Shown here: in pieces, positions 1 through 9,000 of the stretch
How the letters are laid out: the number at the start of each line of letters is the position of its first letter
Position numbering within the stretch: the stretch's first letter is position 1
Notes under the pieces: generated by a model
What the model saw: only the letters and a program-made list of their open reading frames with translations
Told to the model about the DNA's origin: nothing
The model's database searches: none
NCBI GenBank assembly: GCA_900088475.1
Contig: FLMG01001188.1
Location: forward strand, 9,913 to 19,993
Source of the DNA: Hyphochytrium catenoides
Taxonomy: Eukaryota > Sar > Hyphochytriomycetes > Hyphochytriales > Hyphochytriaceae
Direction: 5' to 3'
DNA length: 10,081 nucleotides
Program-made: the position numbers and the translations under genes

Positions 1-32
1 GATATCGAGAGAGAGAGAGACGAAAGATAGAC

Positions 33-77
33 CCCTCTCTCCCTCTTCTACTCTTTTTACCCCGCCTTTTCCCTCAG
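33..77 (+). other. 3' end of an upstream intron (splice acceptor)
   Basis: A nearly pure pyrimidine run ends in TTTTCCCTCAG immediately before the first residues of the TOGARAM-like exon. This is the typical form of the other acceptors in this gene (for example CTCTCGCAG at 3383 and CTTCTCCAG at 5231). The frame happens to stay open to the left edge, so a continuing exon is not excluded. However, the upstream translation is only low-complexity Leu/Pro/Ser, which favours intron. Confidence 0.7.
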
Positions 78-3000
78 ATCGTGCACTATCTCGCGGACAT
101 CAAGGTCAGTCCCTTAGCCAAAGAGTTCTTCCTCCTCACGGCGACCAGGGAAGAGGCCGTGGAGAGTATATATGACAGTCTTATCTCACAGGGAATGCGG
201 AGTAAGAGGAGCGAAGTATGCGAAGCGTCAATCTTGACTGTCTCTTCTCTTCTCTCTTCCCGGCCCCCCGTGCTGCCGTCTCCTACACTGTGTACGGAGC
301 TTCTCTCTGCATTGGCAACCTGTCTGTCTTTCCCGGAGGAGAGAGTCCGTCTGTCTTCTCAGCATTGTATGGCTTGGATGAGAGAGGTAGTGCCTGACTA
401 TGAGAAAGCGCTAGTGCGTTTAGAGAGAGAGAAGAAAGAGAGAGTCGAAGCAGAGAAAGAGAGGATTGCCTCGCATTCAGGACTCTACACGCCTATGAAG
501 CGACCAGGAAGCTCTTCGGGAAAGACCTTTGCTTTTTCTCAGCCTCCTGCTTCGTCTCGATCTTCTTCTGCCTCTTCCAAGAGCCTGGAGGATGTTCTCT
601 CTCTTCTAGAAAGAGAAGAGGTCTCCGGGGAGGAGAGAGTGAGGGCGACTGAGGAGCTAACAGGCTTGACAGCAAGAAAAGAGGAAGAGATAGCTCAGCT
701 GATAGGTAAGAAGCTCGTCTCTCTCTCGGAGATTGGGAGAAGAGGACTGCTGGAGGCACACCATCGAGTGAACGAAAGCACTCTTTCTCTTCTCTCTCTT
801 CTTGCGCAGAAGCTAGGTGTCTCTTCCTCTTCTCTCTTTCAGTCTCTCTTCCCTCTCCTGATGGAGAAGTTAGGAGAGAGCCGCAGCGTCAGACAGAAAA
901 CTATCATTCTCTTTCGCTCTCTCATGCGTCTGTTTGGCTCGTCTCTCTGTCTCGAGATTCTCAAGGAAGCTAGGATGCACAGCAGCAGCAAAGTGAGAGA
1001 GGAAGCACTGAAGCTCATTATGCTCTTCTCTCTCTCTTTCCAAGAAGAGAAAGAGAATCTCCTCTCTCTGGCAGCAATAGCGTCCGGTTTCCTCCTGGAT
1101 CCAAGTCCCACCGTCTCAGCGGTTTGCGTGGATTGTCTGGGAACTCTGCAGCACTTTCTTTCTCTCTCTTTCTCTTCATCCTCTTCTCCCTCTTTCTCTC
1201 TCGCTAGAGAGCTCTCTCGCCTCCAGCCAGAGCTCCAAGGCTATGATTTCTTCTCCCTTGAGACGGCTCTGTCTCGAGTCTCTCTTCCTTCACTGACAGC
1301 AGACAAACTTCTGAACTATAATAGCGGATCGGCCACGCCCAGACCGAGAACTGCTGGAGGGAGAGCAGGAGAGAGAGAGAGAGAGAATACTCGTTCCTTC
1401 CTCGCCCCGTCCGTCCCTCTTCCTACTGCTTTGCCCTCTTCGGCTTCTCCCCCTGTGGAGCAAGGGAAGAGGAGAGAGAGGCCCGAGGACTATGAAGATC
1501 TCAATAAGTCTTTCTTCGAAGAGGAAGAGCCTCTTCCTCCTGGCTCTCTCTCCTCTGGCTTGCAGGGAAAGAGAGTAGAAAGGGGAGAAGAGAGAGAGCG
1601 ACGCGAGACAGGATCCCAAACTCCAACGAGACTAGGAGAGGGAACCCCTCCAGATAGAAACTCTATCGCCTCCAAGCTTACAACGCTGAAGAAGAAGCAG
1701 AGCAGCCGCTTTCGGCCTCCTCCAACCTCTTCGTCTTCTGCTGCTGCTGCCTCTCAAAAAGAGGGAGAGATGATAGAGAAAGAGAGAGAGAATGCAGAGG
1801 AAAGAGCTGACCAAGCAAAAACTCCTGGTTCCTTTGCATTTGGCGCAGGGAGACACCCTCCCGTGCAGCACAGCCCCCGCGTAAGACAAGGGCAAGGAGA
1901 AGGAGAAGGAGAGAAAGAAGGAGAGAAAACATATAGAAAGGCGGAGAAGAGGTTAGACGAGAAGCAAGAGAAAGAGCAAAGCGTTAGGTATGGACGTGAA
2001 GAGACAGAGCAAGAGAGGGAAAGACAACGACAAGCTAAACCTTCTCCCGTTTCTGGAGGTGGAGGCAAGTGGCAGACAAAACCTGTTGCACGGGAAGGAA
2101 GAGAAGAGGAGGAGCGGTCAGCATCAGCGAGCCGAGGGTTAGCTCTCCCCGCAGGAGGCGCAAAAATCGGGGAGAGGAGAGAAAGAGGAGAGAGAGGGTC
2201 CCCTGCGCCTGGTCTCTCTTCTTCCTTTGCAGAGCCTGAAGAGCAGCAGGTCCGCCAGCCTTCTCCCGTTAGGTCTATCAGCAAGGGGGAGAGAGAAAAG
2301 AAAAGGGAGAAGGGTCGTGCACCTTCTCCAAGCACTGCCTCTCTCTCCACCTCGTCTTTTCTCTCTTCTGCTCCTAGTTCTTCTTCTCCCTTAGATCCGA
2401 GCGATCGGCCCATCAAAGCCTCGGGCGCGGAGTCCTACCTTGCAATGTTAGAGCAATATGGAGAGGAAGCTTACAGGAGAGAAGACGAGGGAGAGACAGC
2501 AGCAGAAGGACCGTCTGCTGTGACCAAGAAACCGTTTCTGAGGAGAAGGAGTCCGCAGAAGCCAAAGGTAGAAGCAACGAGAAAGAGTAATGAGACCATG
2601 ATGGAAGATAAGAGTGACGTGAAGAGACAGAGAGAAACTCTCTCTTCGTCGTCGTCTTCTTCCTCTCTTCCTCCCACTGCAGCAGCAACTCCCGCTCCTC
2701 TTTCTCGATCTCTTTCTTCGCCTGCAGAAGGAGAGACATCCACTTTCAAGAGCAGGAGCCAACAGGGCGTAGGGAAGAAGGTTTCTAGCCAGAGAGAAAG
2801 AGAGAGAAATAGAGATAAGGAGAAGGGAAGAGAGAGAGAGAAAGAGAAAGATCCTCCTCCTCCATCCTCGAAAAGTAAGAAATGGGATACGTCCAAGTAT
2901 CTTAGAGATGAAGAGTTTGAAGCTAGCAGCAATCCGCAGAGTGACCTGAAGGAAGCTCTTCTGTCTCTTGCCAGTGAGGAGTGGGAGAGAGTCTTCTTAG

Positions 3001-5777
3001 CCCTCAACACGGTAAGGGGGAGAGTTTACTAAGAAGATAGTGAGAGAAAGAGAGAGAGAGAGACAAGAGAAGCAGAAGAGAAAGATGTCTAACAGCCGGA
3101 AGGTTAGGTCTGAGTGAGACAGGAGAGGGGAAGAGGGAGGCATGGGGATGTATGATTTGGCTCTTTCTTCTTTTGATGGAGTCTCCTCTTTTTTTGACCC
3201 GTTCCCTCTTTCCTTCCCTCGGCTACTCCATCTTGATCCATGTCTCCTCTCCTCTAATCTATCTTCTTCCATTAGCCAATGCCCGCCTCCACATAACTCT
3301 CTCTCTCTCTCTTCTCTCGAGCTCACACACAATGCCTTTGTCTGTCTTCTTGACTTTCCGTTCTGTCTCTCTCTCTCTCGCAGGTTCGTCAGCTGGCTAT
3401 CTTCCACCCCGAAATGCTGCTGCCGCACTTGCACTCCATCGTGTTAGAAGTAAAGAAGCAAGTGATGAACCTCCGCTCCTCTGTCTCGAAAAATGCTCTT
3501 CTCACTCTGTCTTCTCTCTTTCTTGGACTGAGAGAGAGGATGGACAGAGAAGGAGAAGAAGTTATTGGGACCATCCTAAAGAGATGCAGTGACACGAATG
3601 CCTTTCTCTCTTCCTCTGCAGACGAAGCGTTAGGCGTTATGCTGGAGTCTCTCTCTCCTTCCCGGTCACTCTCCTCTCTCCTCACACAAATCTCATCCAG
3701 GAACGCGGTTGTCAGGCAGAAGATCGCAGAAGGAGTGTGCTATCTTCTCTCTTCTTCCCCTTATGCTTCTCGTCTTCTCTCAGCCTTGAGAGAAAGAGAG
3801 AGAGAGAGAGACCAATTAGTCAAGGCCGTGAGCTCTCTTCTGATAGATAACACTCCTGACGCGCGGCAAGCAGCAAAAGGCAGTGTCTGGTTCTTAGTGA
3901 AGAGAGGAAATATCGACTCCTCTCTCTTTCTCAAGGTTCTTCCATCCGCTGCACAGAAAGATCTTCTTCGCTTCTTAGATGGCGGAGAACCAAAAGTGAA
4001 GCCAATGACGAAGAGAACGGAAGGAGAAGGACCAGAAAAGAAAGAGAGAGAGAGACCAAAGAAAGACGGCAGTTCAGGAGTTAGAGGAACAGGAAAATCG
4101 GAGGGAGACAGAATGGGAAATAGTCCGGAGAAGGAAGTAGGAAAGGAACTGAAGAAGAGGACGAGAACATCGGAGAGCTCCAGAGGAGGAGGAAGCGGCG
4201 GAGGGAACAACAGCGAGCTCCCTGGGAAAGAAGCGGAAGACTTGATGCAGTTTGAGAAGGTGACTCTCTCTCTTCTTCTCTTTTTTTCATTTCTTCCCAC
4301 TCTTTCTCTCTTCCTTCTCTCTCCCGCTCGCGGTTTACCTGTCTCGGCCCGCTCCTTTGCCAGCTTTGCTACGTGCCACAGTGACCTTTGCCAAGTCTTG
4401 GTCTCTTTCTTTCTTTAGAGTTCCCTTTATGCTTTCCTCAAGTCTCTCTCTCTCTCTCTCGTGGTGGTCCGTCTTGCAAGGGTATAGTCGTGCTCGCTAG
4501 GTCTGCCGCTTTGTCTCTTTCATTGTGCTCTTGCCATAGGAGAAGCCTTAGATTCTGTTGCTCTCCTTTTCTCTTTTCATCGTAGGAGTTGCATGCCTCG
4601 GACTGGAGAGAGAGGTTGGACGCCTTCCAACGCTTTCAAAGCTTTTTGGTGGCCAATGGCGCAGCGCTTGCTCGTGGCTCCAGAGCCCAGCAAGTCCTTG
4701 ATCTTCTTATTGAGAGGCTTCAGGATGGAAACATGAAGGTTCTCTCTCTCCCTCTCTCTCCCTCTCTCTCTCTTTCTCTCTCTTTCGTTATCCACTGCTA
4801 TATCCATCCATCTTTTTAATCCTAACGTCCCTCTCTGTCCTTCAAGGTGAATGTGGCTGCTTTAGAGTCTTTGCGGGATATCCTTCCTCTCTTCCGTGAC
4901 CACCTCCCGTCGGCCCTTGCCTCTCTCCTGCCTGCTTTGATCACCCACGGGACGGCCACCAACAAACAGGTAAGAAACGAGAGAAAGAGGAACTAAAAAT
5001 GAGAGACCAAAGGTCAAGAGACAATTAGATAACGAGATAACAGAGAAAGCCAAAAGGAGTCAGCCAGAAAAGAGGAGGAGTGCGAGTGATTTTTCTCCTC
5101 CTCAGTCCATGTCTTTCTTCTAACACTTTGCCTCTCTCGGGTCTCTGTCTTCCCCCACCTTCGATCACTAACTTTCTGCGTCCCTCTATTGCTTCTATTG
5201 CCGTTGATTTTGCGGTCTTCCTCTTCTCCAGCTCCAAGAGCTGTCGTCTCTCTCTCTTTCCCTCCTGCCACAACTTCTCTCTCCATCCCTTCTCCTTCAG
5301 CCTCTGGCGCAGATAGCACAGTTTGGAAATCCTAAAGCCCGAGTCCTGGCCACGGAGAGACTAGCAGAGCTTACCGTCCCAGCCTACACTGAGAAGCCGG
5401 CCATTGTCATAAAGTTTGTTGCGTCTCTCTCTCTCTTTCGTCCACTCTTGTTGCCCTCCCATGGCCCTGACTGTCTATCTGTCTCGCATTTCATGCACAC
5501 TTGTCTCTCACATGTTCTACGTCCCCGTCCCGCTAAATGTACAATCTCTTCTGACCTCTCTTTCCTTGCTGTCTGTTCTCTACTCCTCAGGTATCTTATT
5601 CCCCTAGCCTTCAAGACTATGGGAGAGCAGAAGAGTGACATGTCGCACGCTTCTTCTCTTCTCCTTTCATCTCTCTGTCGGGCAATGGGCTCTAAGATTT
5701 TAGAACAGACGCAGGCTCTGTCTTCTGCAGACCAACAGCGGATACAGGCTCTTCTCCAGGCGAGTGGAAGATATTAG
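78..5777 (+). CDS. TOGARAM1: TOGARAM/crescerin-like TOG-array microtubule protein (5' partial)
   Basis: Family role: TOGARAM (crescerin, CHE-12) proteins bind tubulin through TOG domains and regulate axonemal microtubules in cilia and flagella. Model: join(78-3011, 3384-4259, 4586-4738, 4847-4969, 5232-5413, 5591-5777); 4455 nt, 1484 residues, stop TAG at 5775. Residues about 1-125 are the end of a first HEAT/TOG array, 169-365 a second TOG, 370-950 a disordered Ser/Glu/Arg/Lys-rich linker, 954-1180 a third TOG (SEEWERV, IFHPEMLLPHLHS, NLRSSVSKNAL, DTNAFLSSSADEAL), 1185-1258 a basic Gly/Lys linker, and 1260-1484 a fourth TOG (HASDWRERLDAF, LTVPAYTEKPAIVI). The order and these motifs match animal TOGARAM1. 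Position 78 follows a polypyrimidine tract and CAG, so it is an internal exon border; the GTG at 81 is not a start. The donors at 4260 (GTGACT) and 4739 (GTTCTC) are weak, but homology runs straight across both. The alternative acceptor at 5300/5301 is also in frame, but it would delete a conserved helix that the 5231/5232 acceptor keeps. Other multi-TOG proteins such as CLASP are less likely because TOG3 and TOG4 resemble TOGARAM specifically. Confidence 0.88.
1369..1386 (+). repeat. (GA)9 microsatellite inside coding exon
   Basis: A perfect GA dinucleotide run inside the TOGARAM-like linker, encoding alternating Arg-Glu. It lies in the disordered region, so residue changes would be tolerated, but a gain or loss of one repeat unit (2 bp) shifts the frame. 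Confidence 0.95.
3012..3383 (+). other. Intron, TOGARAM-like gene (purine 5' half, pyrimidine 3' half)
   Basis: The donor is GTAAGG after an ACG codon (phase 0) and the acceptor is CTCTCGCAG. Splicing joins WERVFLALNT to VRQLAIFHPE, restoring one continuous TOG helix pair. The first 80 bases are almost all purine, with (AG)7A at 3049-3063. The last 90 bases are pyrimidine-rich, with (CT)8 at 3297-3312 and a second tract at 3366-3379. Retention would end translation at the TAA at 3030-3032. Several reading frames overlap the intron, but none has protein-like content. Confidence 0.85.
3795..3811 (+). repeat. (AG)8A microsatellite inside coding exon
   Basis: The repeat encodes the alternating Arg-Glu stretch in LRERERERDQL within a helix of the third TOG domain. 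Unlike the linker repeat, this one sits in a folded domain, at what looks like an extended helix or inter-helix loop. Confidence 0.93.
4260..4585 (+). other. Intron, TOGARAM-like gene (weak GTGACT donor)
   Basis: The intron is in phase 0 between DLMQFEK and ELHASDWRER. It is pyrimidine-rich almost from the first base and contains (TC)9 at 4443-4460. The acceptor is ATCGTAG. The donor reads AAG|GTGACT, lacking the usual +5 G. The upstream frame stays open into the intron and stops at 4416-4418, so retention would truncate the protein before TOG4. The exon border is placed by homology to TOGARAM TOG4. Confidence 0.8.
4740..4786 (+). repeat. CT-rich simple repeat, intron start
   Basis: An almost uninterrupted CT run directly after the exon border at 4738. 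It occupies nearly half of the 108-bp intron 4739-4846 and replaces the usual donor consensus after the GT. Confidence 0.9.
4970..5231 (+). other. Intron, TOGARAM-like gene (purine-to-pyrimidine switch with central hairpin)
   Basis: The donor is CAG|GTAAGA and the acceptor CTTCTCCAG, phase 0. From 4970 to about 5080 the sense strand is purine-rich; from about 5091 to 5231 it is pyrimidine-rich. The switch is marked by a 9-bp perfect inverted repeat, GAGGAGGAG (5072-5080) and CTCCTCCTC (5095-5103), with a 14-nt loop. The downstream exon begins with LQELSSLSLS, the helix expected before LLLQPLAQIA in TOG4. Confidence 0.8.
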
Positions 5778-6079
5778 AGAGAGAGAGAGAAGAGATGTAT
5801 ACGCGACAGAGGAGAGAAAAAGGAGACCCCTCAAAGTCGTTGGTCAAACCAACTGTCCGAAGAGAGAGCGTGACAACAGAGACGCGATTTCGTCCCTCTG
5901 GCAAGAGAGAGAAAGCTGTTCATTTGCAAGCACAATCTATCAAGGAGAAGAGCCCCGCTACGAAAGAGAGATGGAGAGAGAGAGAGAGAGAGAGAGCACC
6001 CAAGAGGAGTAGGCCAGAGAAGGTTCTGCGTCTGTCTTTTAGAGTATTTGCCCGTTTTTGTTAACTTATTATTGTTAAA
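5778..6079. other. Convergent 3' spacer between the two genes
   Basis: These 302 bases separate the TAG of the plus-strand gene from the TAA of the minus-strand gene, so they must hold both 3' UTRs. The plus strand is purine-rich with a (GA)n tract at about 5974-5996. The last 20 bases beside the minus-strand stop are AT-rich and contain GTTAAC. I see no AATAAA in either direction, so the polyadenylation signals are non-canonical or the transcripts overlap. A plus-strand frame at 5795-6064 is discussed as a finding. Confidence 0.65.
5974..5996. repeat. (GA)n simple repeat in the convergent spacer
   Basis: A perfect GA dinucleotide run in the presumed 3' UTR of the plus-strand gene; no other structure is attached to it. 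Confidence 0.92.
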
Positions 6080-9000
6080 TTAGCTGTCCAGGTCTTGAAC
6101 ATAGAGAACTTCTTGCGATACCAGGTTCTGAATGGGAGATGGCAGTGGGAGAAGAGTGACCGAAAGGGACGGGTTGAGAAAGCAATGACAGCGCACAGAG
6201 GAGAGCGAGAGGAGGGAAAACTGTTTGAAAAAGAATGAGGAAGAGCGGAAGAGAGAAAGAGCACCAAAAGAGAGCTTGAACAGACTAAAAGATACAGAAG
6301 ATGGGCAGCTTCGTGTATGGAAAGAGGGATATAACCAGCGAGCCAGATCAGCAGAGAGAACGAACACCAGGAGACAAACGAAGAGTAAAGTAAAGAGAAA
6401 GAAAGAAGGAAGGAGAGAGAGGGGAGAGAGAGAGAGAGAGAGAGAGGTACAGTGTGCAACCTACCGCCTCCTTCAGTTTGAGTCCATTCTCTTGCTCGGT
6501 GAAGGTCCGCCGGGGAAAGTTGGTTGATAGCTCGTAGTTCACTATGGGAAGATCCTTCTTGTACAGCTCTACGTCGATATAGTCCCGTACCAGCTGAGAG
6601 AGGCAGAAGGAGGAGAGGAGAATGCAAATGCGGTGAAGCGGAGGTTGAGAGGTGTAGAGAAAGCTGAAGGAGGTAGGCCAAACAAGGTATAGGCAGAGCA
6701 CTGACAATTGCCAAGAGATAGTCCCCAAATAGGGATAAGAAAGAGCCCTTGTGCCTCTTCAGGGCAGACCATAGTTTAAACTCTCTTCCTCTCTCTCGTT
6801 TTTCTCTCTTTCTCTCTTCATGTGGCGTCCAAGCTCGCTAACGTTTCTATCGTCAATCTTTTCCCGGTATTTCTCCCTAAGTGCTTCCTCCTTCTTGAAG
6901 GATCTTCTACCTTCCAGGAGGCAAAAGTCCAAAGACCTAGTTCTCTAGACAGTGCTAACTTTCTTGCCATCTCTCTCCTCTCTCTTTCTCTCGCGTGTTC
7001 TCTCACTGCACACAAAACAAAATATTCTCGAGATAGTCCTGACGCCTTTCTTTCTCTTTCCCACCTCCAGGGTGTCCTCATGATGGAAGCAACGCTCGAC
7101 TCTGCTGCCATTGGGGAATATAAACCGTATGTAGGTTGTCCCTGGGGTACCACGCTTGGGTTCCTCTCCCAGCTTCAACTGCTTTGATTCGAACACCGAA
7201 CGTCGCTCCTGTCAAAGAGGCAGGGTAAGATTAACAGGAGATTAAAGGCAAATCGATGAGCGACAATCTGAGTAGTTTGGCCTTTCTCCTGGTTGAAAAG
7301 TTAATGAGAAGGAACCAAAAAGGCAGAGTTTCCTTGAAGGAGAACAAATATTCGAAGGAAGAGAAAAAGCGCGCGCGCGAGAGAGCATGACAGCGAATAG
7401 AGGGAAACAGCAGGTTTCAACCAGCGATTGGTAGCAAAGAGAGAAAGTAGACGGCGCAACTACTCGAGGCAGTCCTCGTGAGACTCTTACCTGCTCCTTT
7501 TTCAGTCGCTCGCTCTCTTCCCTCTGTTTCCTCTTCTCCTCTTCTATTCGAGCATTTTCTTCTTTCTCGCGCTTTTCCCTCTCTGCTGCTTCCTATACAT
7601 GGAGGCAGACACCAGTCAGTATCCTGCTATCTAGGGAAGACGCAGCCACCCATAGATTCTTTGGCTTCTGTTCGTTTTTCCTTTTTTAGCTTCTTCTGGC
7701 TGGTCTCCGTACCACCCTTCTTCTGAACTCTTCCCCTTTCTTTTGTCACTAACCCTCTGTCTGTCAGCCTCGAGTGCCTCCTCATAAGCTCTGTCCTGCT
7801 CCTGACGCAGGCGGCGTGCTTCCTCCCTGATAGATAAGACAAACGAAGAGCGTGCACGGGGCGAGAGGAGGTCAAAAAGGAGCATAATCCATGAGAAGGA
7901 AGGAAGCGACTCCTTAGCAGGGTAAAATTACGACACGACTGCATAGGCTTACATCTCCTGTCTCTGCCTCCTTGCTGCCTCGTGATGCTCGCGGAATCGC
8001 TCTGTCGCCGCAGTGAGCCTCTGTACCAGAGTCTCAACAGTGACAAGCCCTGTGCATAAACGGCAAAATCCCATTAGCAGAACCGCCACTGACCCGATAG
8101 CAGAGAGAAGAGAGGGAGTCCGAAGAGAATCTCCGTAGCTTTGTGAGACACATACTGCCTTGTATAAGGTCAAGGACGGACCGGGTGTCATAGATCTAAT
8201 TATCGGCACGCGGACGAAGGAGAGAGATAGGCTTACGAAAGCGTGCCTACCCATAAACTTCTCAATGATCGTGACTCCTCTTGCAACGCATGAGAGAAGG
8301 ACAAGGTAAGGATAGCCTGCACATCCTAACGCCTCAGCTGTTCCATAGGCGTCAGGCAGCTCGACAGAGCCGCCCCAGACATAGACTGACTCGTCCAAAA
8401 ACTGAATGAGACGGTCATTACTTAGTATGGTCCTGCGAAGAAGCGCGAGTTAAACGGACATACACACCCAGAGCCGGAAGGAGAGACTATATTCTGTATG
8501 AGAGATAAAAGGCGACCTAGAAAGAGAGAGACAGAGAGATACGATGTCGAAGGAAGTGCCCCGGCCTGTACTCTCATAGCCTCTAAAATGACCCGTCATG
8601 GAGCTTACAGAGAAATAGAGATAGTGGGGGAACATGTCTGCCAGCAAGGAGGCAGTGACAGGCCATCGCTGAAGAGAACATCTTGCTTTGACTCACTTGC
8701 AGAAGGCTGGCGTGTCCTCATGTAGGTCGCAGTGAAGATAGACAAGCAAGAACTTGAACTCTCTAGTTGCAAGATCAACTGCCTCTTTATACCTGTCAAC
8801 AAAGCGTTTGAATGAGGTGAGACATACTGAGGAACTTAATCAGAAAGAAGATGGAGAAGAGTAAGAGCGCAGAAGCTCTGGAGATGAGGTCCAAGGCGCC
8901 CATACGCACGATGTTAGAAGAAACTTCGGGTGCTTCTTCCCATATTTCTTCTCATAGCTAGTCAGGAATCTCTTTGCGGCTGGGTTCTGAGGTAGTCTCT

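Noticed and set aside
1754-2416. Minus-strand 220-residue open frame
   Set aside because: It is the antisense shadow of the purine-rich linker of the plus-strand exon; its content is Ser/Leu/Cys low complexity.
81-3032. A complete 983-residue protein starting at GTG 81 and stopping at 3032
   Set aside because: The left end is a splice acceptor and the right end runs 21 bases past a GTAAGG donor. TOG3 continues in the exon at 3384, so this is one internal exon and not a gene.
5301-5413. Alternative start of the fifth TOGARAM-like exon at 5301
   Set aside because: It is in frame and has a good acceptor, but it deletes LQELSSLSLSLLPQLLSPSL, which supplies a helix expected in TOG4; the 5232 start fits the family better. 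It may be a minor isoform.
6061-6714. Minus-strand 217-residue frame rich in Leu/Ser with apparent membrane segments
   Set aside because: It overlaps two FAF2-like exons in the wrong frame and is mainly translation of a CT-rich intron; the hydrophobicity comes from CTC/TCT/TTC codons.
6822-7187. Plus-strand 121-residue frame opposite the FAF2-like gene
   Set aside because: It runs antisense through a confirmed UBX exon and the neighbouring intron, and I recognise no domain in it.
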